Origin: Cristatella mucedo
Taxonomy: Eukaryota > Bryozoa > Phylactolaemata > Cristatellidae
DNA length: 64,000 bases
Assembly: GCA_009760855.2 (NCBI GenBank)
Contig: WPIO01000090.1
Location: 1,071,001-1,135,000, forward strand
Reading direction: 5' to 3'
Positions 1 to 11,117 of this stretch are shown here, in pieces. The notes below the pieces were generated by a model. It was not told the DNA's origin and did no database searches. It was given only the letters and a program-made list of their open reading frames with translations. The position numbers and the translations under genes were made by a program. Within the stretch, counting starts at the first letter, position 1; every line of letters begins with the position of its first letter.

Positions 1-25
1 AATTATATCCAGCAGGGGAACATGG

Positions 26-807
26 CTAGTCCCAGTAAACGTCGTATGTGACCGAGTGAGAGTTGTCGACTCCAAAGATCATACGATCTCTCGGATTGTA
101 GGACAGCTGATAAACTCCTCCCAGGCGACTCTCCACGTCGATGTTGAGTAAAAACTCGGCACCCGTGTTAGTGTCGTACCCGAACTGCTTGCCCGTCAGA
201 TGACGCACCGTGAAAGAGTCGGTCGTGTACATTCTGCCGCAGACGAAGAACACGTTGGCCAGCGTTGACTTCTGGCGGCCCGTCTCCCAGCTTTTGATCA
301 AGGTCATGTTGACTGGGTCAACCTTGGCAATTATGAGCTCGCCAGTGACTGCTGCATTCGTGTACACAACGTACAGACCGGTCTCGTCGTAGTTGATATC
401 AGCGTAGGTGAGTTCTCCGTGCAGATATTTGTTCAGTTCCGTCTGCTCAACCGGAAGCTTGAGCGTGTTGGTTAGCTTGCACGTCATCAGGTCCATCTTG
501 GTCACCACACCCGAACTGTAGTCGAAGTAGTAGAAGAAGCCTCCAAGCACGACATGCTTCCGACCAGAGACATATGCAGAGCACTTCGTTTTGAATAGGT
601 ACTCGCTTCTAGCCGACGAGTAATCGCCGTAATTCTGCCACTCGTGCAGAGCCAAGTTTCCCCGAGTGCTCCTGATTTCATAAATTTGAGTCGATCTGTT
701 GCCGTCAGATGGCCTGGTGTCCCTGAACCAGGAGTGAGCTATGCCGCTGCGCCATTTGTGGGTCACCTGAGGTCCGACCCTAATGTCAAGTGAAGCAGAG
801 CATGTTC
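26..807 (-). CDS. Gene A exon 5: complete olfactomedin domain and stop
   Basis: The acceptor follows a T-rich stretch (ttttgttttag) and the exon opens with GA, which completes an Arg codon with the A left by exon 4. The reading then gives Arg-Thr-Cys-Ser-Ala-Ser-Leu-Asp-Ile. This Cys is the N-terminal Cys of olfactomedin domains, and its usual disulfide partner is visible in VFFVCGRMYTT. Other family hallmarks are GGFFYYFDYSSG, LTYADINYDETGLYVVY, the alternation KVDPVNMTLIKSW, GYDTNTG and YQLSYNPRDR. The acidic residues of ADINYDE and NIDV lie where the calcium site sits in known olfactomedin propellers. The stop codon is at 26-28. A nearer cag/GTGACC acceptor (exon from 766) is out of phase with exon 4. 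Confidence 0.92.
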
Positions 808-1240
808 CTAAAACAAAATTTGATGCTTTTTAAACTGGATGCTGCATTATCGCGGTCAATCCACTGGTGCGAATACTCATAGGACAGCTGCTCAAAGCAT
901 GTGACAGACTCTCATCGACATGTTGAGGGAGCTGCTACCCTCTGAATGGCTTTCTGAATTAAGAAACTCTGCGACTCGTTTACCGAAAACGTTTTTACGA
1001 GGACCAGCAAAATAGCGTCCCTTTCAGTGCGCGTGTAATGGTGGTTGGTTGCTTGGACTACGGCCACTGCTCTTCTACGCTCTGCACTGCATTTCCACCC
1101 CTGAGCGAGCGTTGCCATTGCAGCGTGTGCAAGACGTGGGCAAATTGCATGAGGCCTCCAAATAAGGGTTTTTTGCTACAGTTTGCTATATATTAGTAGT
1201 GTGTTTGTCGTGATCGCCGGCGATAGGTGCCGCTTTTCTT

Positions 1241-1282
<42 letters not shown>

Positions 1283-1345
1283 ATGTATTAATATAATATA
1301 TATTATATATATATATATATATATTATAATAACATATAGTATATC

Positions 1346-1383
<38 letters not shown>

Positions 1384-4300
1384 TATATAATATATATTAT
1401 TATAATATATATATATATTATAATTATATAATATATATTATTATAATATATAGTGTATTACATATATTATTATAATTATATTAATTATTTGTTAATTATT
1501 ATTATATTATTATAATATTATTACATTAATTAATAAAATATATTATAATATATATATAGTATATATATATATATATATATATAATTCATTTATGTAGTGC
1601 CCCAAAAGAACTTATGTATATATATATATATATATTTATGTATATATTTATATATTTATATATATTTATCGGTCTCTATTTATCTACCTCTCCCCGTCTC
1701 CGTCTCTGCATGTCTCCCTCTTTCTGTTTCAGTGCTTAACACATGCTGGGCTGTTGATCTACATCCGCTCATTTATCTAGGATTATGGTAAAAATAAAAC
1801 AGTCCATAAAGATCCCTCGATGGGCTAAACTCCTGGGATAGGCTAACTGCAGTGTATACGTACACGCTAGAACGAAGGTTTCCGTACAGAACGTATTGAC
1901 GGGGCCTGGTGGTCAGTGAGGGATGGCGGATAGGCAGCTGCAAACTCTGACTGTCCTCAGCTCATTCCTACGAATGCGCCCCGACACAGGTTCCGCAATA
2001 ACAGGCAGGTAGCGGGAGGGGAGTCGGAGAAGAGTAGTCTCCATTGGACTCCCCCTCTTACCCCGGTTCATACCATACTCTTCTCTAGCGCTCCGGACGG
2101 GCAAGACAAAGCTAAGCCCACTATGACAGACAGCGGCTACGGTTAATTAAGAATGGTCGTGCAATTAATTGACCAACAATTCCGATAGTTGGTCGCTGCG
2201 TTTCCTGGACACTCCCCCCCCCCGGCTGATTCTCTCGCGTCCGACCAAAAAGCTGTCAGCTTGTCATCCATTCGCCATCTTCCTGAATCTTTCTCATCGT
2301 ACGAGACGGTTCTCAGAGAGCTCTGCCAGCGGCTTTCTATTCAGTTCTACGTATCAACGCCCTCGTCTGCTACATCGTAGACTTGATTTCAAACGGTCGT
2401 CCTCGAATTTATTATTTTAACACTCTATGGGCAACTGGCTTTTGGTATCGGAGATTAAGCCTACCCTTTAAGGGGAGTACATGCAGTTCACTCGCGCATC
2501 TCTGGTCTCGCGTTGTGCTTTGCTTAGCCGAAGCCCACTCATCCTTCACCAACCCTCTAGCACAACGCCAAAATTGCTATTCTCGCTTGCCATCCGAACT
2601 ATCTCTAGTCCATGAATTTGATACCTGTTAGCGCTTTCTTTACACTTGCGCGTGGGTGCTATAGTTATAGAGTCTTCATCAAAGGTCAAAGCTTCTTAAG
2701 TACTTAAATTTGTTGAAGCAAAAAGATTAACCTGCTTCTAAAGTGTGCGAATGTGGTGACAATCGTTCCTAGGGCGGTGAAGTAGTCACCAAGTAGCCAG
2801 CGAGAGGCTAGGCTGGACGATATTAAAAGGCACAAAAGGTCACGTGGCACTGAAGGTCACGTGGCCTGATTTATAGTGCTTTTCGGTGCTCTCACGCAGT
2901 GACCAACAGCCTCCATCCCATTCAGCCTATACGAGACAAATCGGTGACGATATGACGTCTATAAACCCAACTTTGCTTTGCCAATCGCTGACTTAGCTGT
3001 GAGCCCGGCTTACTCAAAGGCAATCTTGTAGTCGTTTCTTAATGTAGCAAAATCTTTGCAGAAAGAAAATGTTTCAAGACAGTTCTCATTGCCGTGTTCA
3101 TTTTCCCCAATGATATAACGATATCTTTGGACTCAAAAGACAGAAGAACTTGCCAAGGCGTCATCAACCTTCAATGCCTTTGATCATAATCGCGAGGTGT
3201 TTGTCAATGTTTCGATCAGGATAAAAAAGGGATATGCACATTTTCTCGAAACCAACCTTTGCATTGCTTAGGGTGTTCAACGACCTACTTAAGAATGCAG
3301 ACATGGGTAGAGTATCTCTGCTTGTTTTACTCGATCTCTCGGCAGCTTTTGATGATATCGATCACTAAGTTCTTCTAGAGCGCCTCTCATCTCACCTGGG
3401 CATCACTGACACTGCTCTGCAATGGTTCAGGTCCTATCAGGCTCCTTTTCTCCAATGATATAACGATATCGTTCAGCTCAAAAGACAAAGAACTTGTTAA
3501 GGTGCCATCAAGCTTCAATGCCAGTGATAATGGTCACGCGGTTTCTCTCCATGCTCCGATCGGGTAAAAAAAGGGACATTGTCTTACAACCTTTCTTCCC
3601 CACTGGCTAAACTACGTGCATAACATCACCGAGCTATTCGCAATTTGCTGCGAAAGGGCAGCAGCAGCAGCGACAGCGGCAGTGGCATCATTAAGCTAAA
3701 TTAAACTTCAGAATGCACGTCGACTAGCGTCCTTACTGAAGTTCGTTTCGTTGCTGGCGAATGAGTCTCCGACGAAGGGGCTTGAGGAAAGCGACAGCGA
3801 TTCGTCCTTGCACTTGGCCAGTCTCGCTCTCAGTTCATCCAGCTGAAGAGTGAACGCACCAGTTACGTCATCACAGCGGTAACTACTAGCGACCCGCTAA
3901 CACCGACGGCCCTGCACGCGATCGCCTCCTCGCTCGAGGGCGTGCGTGAGCATGCGAACGTTACTAGACGCAAAGGGCCAAGTAACCACCCATGCCCAAG
4001 CAAGCAACAGTCACCTGCTTCTCGAGCGTGGCCTGAGTGGCGACCGGATTGGCGCTCTCCAGGGCGTTGATCTGGCGTAAAATGGCGTCGAGCTCTATGA
4101 CGAGCGTCGACACGACAGCACTGTCCACCTTGCCCTCGAGAGTTCTCAGCACGGAAGATACGAGCTGCAGTTCCCTGCGCAGACCGTCGATCTCGGTGAG
4201 CGACACCGACACGGACTGCCTACAGAGAGAGAGAGAGGGAGATTCGGCTGAGATGCCCAGCCGTCACGATGGCGGCCCTGCTGTCGCCCGCCAGCGGACG

Positions 4301-6967
4301 TGGAGTACGCCATCGACATCCTTACTCGACGTGATGCCCGTGGACGTCGGCGAAGAAACGACAAGATACTACGAGTTTTCGAATGCCAAGCTTAGCGATT
4401 ATCCTTCTACTTATGACATTGTTATTCGGAGACGAACAAGCTTTGCATCAGCAGCCTGCTTTCAGCTCCTCAGAAGGCGAGCGTTCGCACACATGCTTAC
4501 GATATGATCAATTCAGCTCCGGGGATGAGCGAGCGCGAGGCGGGCGTGCTGGCTGGCGGGATAGTTGATCGCTTGGGACGAAACTCATCATTCCGACTGC
4601 CTCCGGTGGCTTTTGCGTTTAAAATTAGTTGCTCTTAACGCAATCACCTGAATCTAAAGGCAGAGAAAACGTTACCCACTCGACTTTGCTAAGAACTCGG
4701 CTGCGGATCGCTCGTGGGGCCGGACAGCCCCTGATTACCTGAAGCCGCGGAATTCGTGAGGCATACGCTGGACCGATGACCGGCCACAGTGGGCTCAACG
4801 GTTGCCGCGTGGCACTCGATATGCAATTATAAGACGCACTTCCACTCGCGCCATCCGCTGCTATTTGGCTTGAGCGCGCAAGTGGCAATTTAGAGCTGAA
4901 GCTTTAGAGCCCTACGATACGGACGCGTAAGGAACGTTAGTCTGTATAGCTTATTTGGCCAGACGCTGGATTGCCAACGCGGAGACTTCGAGATCGTGCC
5001 CCGCTCGCTCGTGCATTAAAAATTCTTTCTCGCTCAGTGTTGCGGCAGACGATCTTCCGTTGTGCTGCATTTAAGAAAAACTGCAAACAGTTCGTTAGGT
5101 AACGCTGGATTAGCTCACTTGTGCAACGTTTCCTCCAGGGTCTTTATCCTAGCCGTAATCGTGGTCACATTTGTAGCGACGCTTCGAATGAACGAACCGT
5201 CCAGATAGCGGTCCACTTCGACCAACCGCTGCCGGATGTTGACGATCTCGCGGTATTGGGCGTCGGCCGTGCACGGAGGCGGCACGGCGATGCTGCACGT
5301 GCAGCGTCCCGCGGCGTCGCAGGCGCCCGCTTCCACTTTAATGACGTCGGCCCGGCCCTGCGTTATCGAGAAGTGCGAACGGCGGTTGCAATGCGGCTGC
5401 GGCCTCACCCGCCGTCTCCAGGTAAAGGTAAAGGCGGCATCAACGCGGGGCAGCCGGAGGCAGCTGATTCTGTCTGAGCAGAGGGCAATGCAGCGGCAGA
5501 CAGATGCGAGCGCGTGACGTCTGCTACAGGGCGCGGTAAATGCTGAGTGCCGGCTGAACTTGTCTGAAATTACAAAATTAAAGCTCGGGCCTCTCAGCAT
5601 AAATCAGTGTTCAGTTTATTGCAATCGGCAATTTGATTGACTCAAGGCACTCATTTCCCTATAAGTATTTGAATAGTAGCAACGTTTTAACTTTGTGTAC
5701 TATTTAAAAGTATGCGGCTGTTTAATGGATTTTTTTTACCTTTTGCTGTTTCGCGGCGAACCGGCTAAGCGCCAATGTTTACGCACGCAGGTGCCTCGCA
5801 GCAAAATTTCGCTCTTCCGTCGCCTACTCGCTGGCTGTGCATTTGATTTTTCACGATCTACTTCTACGAAGTATTGTTCGAAAGCAAGGGAACTCGCTCT
5901 AGCGGTGAGCATATCTCGCAGTCAGTCACGAGCTTCGATTCCGTTCTACGAAACGCATCGGTGATTCGGAAATTCTGCCCTAGCGTTTATCACGATCAAG
6001 CCGTTTCGCGCCTCTCTTACTAGTCGGCAGACGATCCGTAAATTTCGACCGTTTTATCTGACTTAGGTAGCACCCGCATAGGATTCTTGCGCCTGTCATA
6101 CGCTCGTACGCTGTGCGGAGGGCTCAGCACGCCTCTACCGATAGCGCCAGGTCGTTTGAGCCTCGGTTCGCTTACCCGGTGCCCCGCCCCAATAATTGGG
6201 CACCAATCGTGCTAGATTTGAGGCAGGTCTGCCAAATGTGGCTCGCAGCGGCTTTCCTAGGATATGTCGTCCCCGGGGACGAACTACTAAAGTCGCAACT
6301 CCGGTATTAGGTCCCATTTTGGCGCCCTCACCCCCGATTTAGCGCCCCTTATCCAGTGCTTGAGGACACAGGCCCCTCTGCCTTCTTTCGGGACGCCGTT
6401 GATGGCTCTTTAAACCGATCAAGTTCAGCAGTCACTTTTTCAAAGGACATCGCCCAATGAAATACCGGTATTTTTAAAGCCCCGTACTATTGAAGAATGT
6501 TAGTAGTATGAGTTCTTAAACACGCGTGCACACAGTGCATGCTAACACTAACCACGTGATCAAGCTTCTTGCAGAGCAAATGAAGTGGCCTAGAAAGAGA
6601 TCAAAATCTCTGAAGGCGCTACAGACGTATTAATGTTGATATTATCATTGTAAACGCCAAAGAAATTAGAGAACTTTAGCGAGCCGTACATTCTTAGTGC
6701 CAGATGCTGCTTAAAAGTTCTAGCAAGCTGGCGTACGCTAGCCGGCCTTCAGTACGCCGCCGCGAACCGCCGCCAAACAGTTTCTTACCGTCTGGGGAGC
6801 GTCGGTGAAGCGAGTAGCCGCAGTTGCAGCAGCAGCAGCAGCTGTGATGCTAGCGGAAGTAGCGTTCGAAGGGATCCAGCGAGTCGCTGGCGGCTGACCC
6901 GCTGTCGTGAGGCTGATCGTCGAGGCGCCGACGGCCGAGCATCTGGAGCGACACGCAACTGCGACAT
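26..6967 (-). CDS. Gene A: noelin-like olfactomedin-domain protein, five exons (whole gene)
   Basis: This is a secreted or membrane-anchored extracellular glycoprotein of the noelin (olfactomedin 1-3) type, spliced from 6967-6789, 5469-5119, 4219-4015, 3842-3737 and 807-26. The exon lengths 179+351+205+106+782 give 541 codons including the stop, and every junction keeps phase. In order, the protein has an ATG with a basic N-terminus and a Leu-rich hydrophobic segment (LLPLASQLLLLLQLRLLA), a Cys cluster (GRCTCSIAVPPPC) like that of noelins, two heptad-like helical exons, and a full olfactomedin domain beginning at a Cys. Noelins act as disulfide-linked multimers in neural extracellular matrix and receptor complexes; that role is inferred from the family. 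Gene B is its inverted paralogue. Exons 3-5 are firm. The ATG and the exon 2 acceptor are the weakest choices. Confidence 0.85.
1242..1583. repeat. (TA)n-rich microsatellite
   Basis: This is about 340 bp made almost only of TA with scattered TTATAATTATA variants. The B arm also has a TA tract in intron 4 (38846-38969), so part of it may predate the duplication. Such sequence can form cruciforms, so its length in an assembly is unreliable. Confidence 0.95.
3107..3585 (+). mobile_element. LINE family 1 remnant between direct repeats (antisense to gene A)
   Basis: Positions about 3268-3440 are plus-strand reverse-transcriptase sequence: they read like LLRNADMGRVSLLVLLDLSAA followed by a degraded DTIDH and a WFRSY-like piece, matching the copy at 26320-26485. 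About 135 bp of flank is present twice, at about 3107-3245 and 3449-3585 (shared words include atgataacg-type and aaaagggaca-type stretches). The B arm has the same insertion at the same place but longer, reaching its 3' tail at 35697. The insertion therefore predates the duplication and the A copy has lost its 3' part. Confidence 0.75.
3737..3842 (-). CDS. Gene A exon 4: coiled-coil end and linker
   Basis: This 106-nt exon has a cag acceptor and a gtaagg donor. It reads LDELRARLAKCKDESLSLS, then a Ser-rich linker and ASNETNF, with one base left over. The start resembles the last heptads of noelins, which also end with a Cys shortly before the olfactomedin domain, and NET is a potential N-glycosylation site. 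Length and splice sites match gene B exon 4 exactly. Confidence 0.88.
4015..4219 (-). CDS. Gene A exon 3: coiled-coil segment
   Basis: This 205-nt exon reads QSVSVSLTEIDGLRRELQL followed by VSSVLRTLEGKVDSAVVSTL and then a second helix (ELDAILRQINALES), ending at AAG CAG before gtgact. Leu/Ile/Val spacing fits a multimerising coiled coil. It starts with the third base of a Lys codon supplied by exon 2, so phase is exact. The acceptor polypyrimidine tract here is short (about 20 nt of CT), in contrast to gene B. Confidence 0.88.
5119..5469 (-). CDS. Gene A exon 2: noelin-type Cys region and first helix
   Basis: From the conserved core this exon reads GRADVIKVEAGACDAAGRC, then TCSIAVPPPC, then helix (REIVNIRQRLVEVDRYLDGS, ITARIKTLEETLH), ending CACAA before gtgagc. 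The GRC-x-C, VPPPC and helix order matches the N-terminal region that precedes the coiled coil in noelins. Two acceptors are possible. One is a cag before 5469 (phase compatible with the ATG-bearing exon 1); the other is acgcag before 5357, phase 0, giving 239 nt. The second is well conserved in both arms, but the matching exon 1 frame has an in-frame TGA and no ATG. I therefore prefer 5469. Confidence 0.75.
6789..6967 (-). CDS. Gene A exon 1 (coding part): start codon and hydrophobic leader
   Basis: The chosen ATG is at 6967-6965. The reading MSQLRVAPDARPSAPRRS is followed by a basic stretch and a Leu-rich hydrophobic run partly encoded by CTG repeats. It ends with two bases (cg) before gtaag and splices in phase to the exon 2 start at 5469. 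It could act as a signal peptide or signal anchor, which suits an extracellular olfactomedin protein. Because the region is very GC-rich all frames are open, so the frame choice rests only on the ATG, the hydrophobic run and the phase match. Confidence 0.55.
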
Positions 6968-7330
6968 CAGCGACTGTTCGCGACAGAAATGGACGGTTGG
7001 GACGCAGTCCTGATGCCAAGGGATGTACGCGAGCACACGCGCGCGCGCGCGCTCAGCGTGTCAGCGGAGCGAGGGCGGAGGAGGCGGCGGCGATGGCGAG
7101 CGGGAGAGCGCTCGGATCGGCTATGGTGGCCTGGCCAAGCGAGAGTACCCAATAGCGACGAGCGCTGCGAGAGCGAGCATTTCTGTAACCCGAGCGACAG
7201 CTCGCGAGCGCATCTCTGAGGAGCGCACGATGCACAATTTCGCTGCGCTTCGCTTTTTATTTGGAACCATCGGCCCTGCCTCGGTTAGGCAATGTTTGCT
7301 CTTTGCTCTATCGCGAGATAGAATCCCGGA
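6900..7330. promoter_or_regulatory. GC- and CpG-rich first-exon region of gene A
   Basis: The block is conspicuously CpG-rich, with an alternating GC run at about 7038-7052, GGCGG clusters and many CG dinucleotides, and it lies at the 5' end of gene A. The same block occurs inverted at about 29460-29900 before gene B. It is probably 5' UTR and core promoter. No TATA box placement can be argued and I cannot fix a transcription start. Confidence 0.4.
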
Positions 7331-8470
7331 GGTTTAGCGGCGCCGCCGCTGCTGCCAATTAAGATTGCTCAGTGTATTGATGCGGCTACTCGCTAAGCTG
7401 GCCGATGCTTTGCGAAGCTGTTTTTGGAGAACACAGAGTGCAATTACAGCGATTCCATCTGCTCGCGTCCTTGGAATTGCGTTATTTGTCCGCTGGGTCA
7501 CGCCCGGTACGGTAGGCAGCGAAATAAATCCGGCTAAGCTTCGAGCTAGCCACGATACAACTAAGGCAGGTTACGATACGCGTGATCCTGAATTGTCATG
7601 CGTATAGAGAACCACCGATCCTGACTGGCAGCGAGCAAGGGGCAAGGTCGAAGTTTCAGCATTCATGCGGACGAGACGTCATATCTGCTAAGCAACTTCG
7701 TCCGAAATCCATCGAACAGCTGCAGCCCAGTCACCTTTCTTTCGAGGCTCGGAATTTCGCTGAAAATCTAGCCCGCCGGGGCACCTGGGAATGTTTCCGC
7801 TCGAGCGCGCTTGACCGGCTGGCAAAGCATGCAAGAGGCCGGTTTGCTGAGCGACGGGCAGCGGCGGCCAATCAGCTTCCGCCGACGTGCCCGACTCTGC
7901 CTGGAAAGTGTTGGAGCTGCCGCCGGCATAATCAAATTTTGCTAGTGACCACAGTGCCGTTCCTATTAACGAGATAGGAATGAATAGTGGCAGATAGTTA
8001 AACTCGTACGTAAAAATTCAGACCTACAAAGTAAGTCACTGTAAAGCTGTAGAGGAAATCCCTCTAAAGAGTCAATAATTTCCCCAGTAGACCCATGAAG
8101 GATTACGGCCTCGATTATTCGCAGAGATCATCATCTCGCTGCAATTGGCACTGTGACGATAGCAGGAACGTGGTAACCAGCGTCTTTTATGCGTATATTT
8201 AAACCCCGTCTACTAATAGTTTTTTCCGCTACGAATTTAGGATATAGTGTTCAGGATTTACGATTCGAACTTAGATTTTGGAGTTTGAAATTTAGGAGGC
8301 TTTAATGTTAAGTGTTTAGATCTCAAATGGAATTTGGTTTTATGACTTGAGGAGAATTTCTAAACCAAAGAGATCTCTTCTAAAGCCGTGTTAATTACTT
8401 AAGAGTATTAGCAGACGCTTGGTATCATGCTGAACTTTCTGCCACAGGTAGTGTGCACGCAGTAATAATA
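7331..8470. other. Upstream flank of gene A, still inside the inverted duplication
   Basis: No gene is recognisable here. Stretches at about 7340-7500 and 7540-7610 align in inverse orientation with 29340-29240 and 28860-28960 upstream of gene B, showing that the duplication goes well past the gene's 5' end. A short (TAA)n run follows at 8462-8487. Confidence 0.6.
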
Positions 8471-8484
8471 ATAATAATAATAAT

Positions 8485-9190
8485 AATGCACTTGGACTCC
8501 ACTAACTTAATGCCTAGTAGCAACGGCCTTGAGGAACTTTGCAAGCTGAAGTTGCCCGCACGAAATGAGCTCGAGCTCTGAAGCAGTACAAAGAAAGCTA
8601 TACAAGCTATTGGATGCAATAAGATGGCAGGCCAACTTGCTATTACGATACACTCAGTAAAGTTCATAATTATGTTCAGGATTTTATCTAGAAATTTACA
8701 AATTAATTACTGTTCTTTTAATGTGCTACCGGAAGATATTTACGAGCAATATTGTGGTCTTGAACCACAGACGAGGACCATGCAGCCAAAAGTCTATCTG
8801 ATGTCTCAATTCTATGACAGATGATAGAACCATCTATTAGGTTTATCGTCTGGGTCAGGTGATGCGACACTTTCCTCAAATTCTATCAGGTGGCATACGC
8901 TTCCGGAAGGTTACGAATTTAATGATCCCAAAAAAAATCTAAATGTTTTTGAACGGCTTTCGTTCGCTCCAGCTGGTTTTTTTGTAACCAGGAAGCTTAA
9001 CGTTGCGAAAACATTTCAAGAATTCTGCACACAGAGAGAATTAATAAGAAGCCCTGCATTCCTTTTAAACGGCAGCAACTCGGCATTGGATGAGGCTATT
9101 TTTCTATTAGACAATCAAGCTTTCTGGTTAGAAATGTTTTCTTGGCAGACATAAAATGCACTGGAGAAGGCAATGTGAACTAAGAGGTGT
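8485..9190. repeat. Inner part of the left duplication arm (pairs with 22255-22990)
   Basis: About 300 bp at 8485-8790 matches the reverse complement of about 22685-22985 (shared words such as tgtatcgtaatagcaagttgg-type and ttgtactgcttcagagct). Positions about 8930-9180 match about 22265-22470 likewise. No coding frame is convincing on either side. This is the innermost homology I can see between the arms. Confidence 0.7.
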
Positions 9191-9361
9191 CAGCGGCTAT
9201 GTGCTGCTATTCTCCTAATCTCCTAATCTCTTAGATTTCCAACATTTTGCTCTCTACGGTTGAGAGATTCAAGTGCATTAGGCATTAGCTACCAGTAACT
9301 ACATTATTGTTTTGACATTGCCCGTGTTACTACTCAACATTTGGTCATCCTTGATTGACAG

Positions 9362-9440
9362 CATTTTAAAGTGACGAGAAAGAAATTAAGTTCTGTGAGG
9401 GCACTCTATAAATCTATTATATGATTATTATTTCAATTTT
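9362..9440 (+). mobile_element. LINE family 1 3' end remnant
   Basis: It matches the family 1 terminus: a word like aaagaaattaagttctgtgag, then gggcactctataaat and an ATT-rich tail. Only the last 80 bp or so remain. Confidence 0.6.
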
Positions 9441-10940
9441 AATTTATCCAAACTACTTTATAGTTAGACTAGGCATCATAAAACTTACTCTTCTGAGTCA
9501 ATTCTACTAGCAGCGTCTCAAACTAACCAAAAGTCCTGTAGAAACCGCGCATTTTGTTCGTATACCAAAGCCCGGCAATCTGACTTACGTCACAACGTCG
9601 CCTGATTTTGAGGAACTTAAAAGAAGCTAAAACGCACATGTTCCTTACAGGATTCTTTCGGTTCTAGTGAATTTTCATTTGTGGTGCATGCTATTGCTAC
9701 CCATATTGGCATGCTTTACTTGTAGCATAGTTAAAGTGCCTCTCATTTAGTTATTAAACGATGCTATGCACGTTTTACATAGTTATTACGATTATAGCAA
9801 GAAACTTCTTACATTTAGCTTCAATTAAATGCCGAAGTTTCGTCTCGATATGCAACTTCAGTTTCGGATAAATAATAAGCCTACCCCTGCTTCTAATTGT
9901 AAGCGCCTCATCTCCAGAAACTCAATTCTGCCGTTGACACCGGAACGCTCCTTCCCTTAGCACTACCGTGGTCTCCTAGCAATACCCAAGTCAACATTAG
10001 TCATTGCGATAGACGACGATTGCTTCCTTAAGATATTGGCTTCTTTATTCTATCTTTCTAATTAAGCAATGGGTTTTGACTAAACAAGCGACTGAGATAA
10101 AAGGGTCAGCTGCTAGTGTGCCGCTTGATCGCCCTAAGATAGCAGCTAGTTTGGTGCATCGAGATAGTAGCCGCCTGCACCAGTCAAGCAGGTTCAGTGT
10201 CAAGGCCATTTTGCACATTCATGGACAGATACTTTGCCGACAGTATGAAATTTAGCTTAGCCGGTGAGTACATTATTCTTGCTGAATAATTGCTTCTAAA
10301 GTCTAGTTTGATTCGTTATCCCACCATGTATGCGGTGCAAAATGGCCGTGCTATGGAGAAAAACTGTTCTAAAATTTCCCCATTAGTATTCTGACTCTGA
10401 AAAGTGACTTTTATTAAAGTACAGAGTCTGTGATGATTAATCGCCAGTCACAATACTCGGCTTTTAAAGTTGGATGTGGCAAAGACCATGGAAGATTTGC
10501 TTTCAAGTGTGGCCGGCTTCTTGCCGGTGTCCTGTGCAGATACCCGAAAAAGGGTGAAACACGAATCGAAACTTCGCCAGCCAATTTAGAAGCCTTGTTC
10601 AATCTCTACAGCTACTTTTAAGACACTCTGCCAGTCAAGCTATACTGCCACATCAACGAATTTTGTAATTACTTTTGCATCGCATGAAATCTGTGAATAT
10701 GCTAGCCGAATATACGCGTCACTAATGAGATACTAATTAGATTATTTTTCACTAATTAGGTTATTTCTAAGGTGCTCAGTAAGTAGTCTTAAGCACGTGA
10801 ACGGGGCAGATGAAAACAAAGTGCCGTATTGCATTCTTAACTTTAAATGGATGGCTATTGTTTTGAACTCAGATGCATCACACATCTGCAATTACTTGTG
10901 ATTATCCAACCAGCAATCGGCTGTTAATAAATCGTAACTG
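9441..10940. other. No gene recognised
   Basis: This is AT-rich unique-looking sequence. Two short overlapping open frames on opposite strands (about 10414-10621) have no motif and no support. I see no homology to the right arm here. Confidence 0.5.
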
Positions 10941-11117
10941 GAGACCGGTGATTAAATCAAAAATCTTTTTCACAAAATTCTCCAAGTTTTCCGCCTAACA
11001 AATTGGTATCCTAATAAAGTCTATTTGAAAGAGCACATCTCCAGAAGACCATATAGATTCCCTCAGGGATTTTGTGTGACAGAAATATTTAGTCCAGCCA
11101 TATCTTGAATTTTTTAA
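10941..11117 (+). mobile_element. LINE family 2 fragment
   Basis: The sequence is about 80 percent like 48440-48600 of the longer family 2 copy (ttcacaaaattctccaag, then cctaataaagtctatttgaa). The tail of a minus-strand family 1 LINE begins exactly where it stops, so family 1 inserted into family 2 here. Confidence 0.65.

Larger units (their letters stand above)
808..3736 (-). other. Gene A intron 4
   Basis: The intron runs between a gtaagg donor and a ttttag acceptor. It holds a long TA microsatellite (1242-1583), a second AT-rich stretch (1615-1670), a run of ten or more C at about 2214-2222, and an antisense LINE remnant (about 3268-3440) with direct repeats on both sides. Most of it aligns by eye, in inverse orientation, with intron 4 of gene B (35559-39542). 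I see no further exon in it. Confidence 0.7.

Noticed and set aside
6738-7019. Ala-rich frame (ending RFTDAPQT) as the coding frame of exon 1
   Set aside because: It would join in phase 0 to the alternative exon 2 acceptor, which is attractive, but both arms have an in-frame TGA upstream and no ATG before the donor. It is kept only as an alternative.
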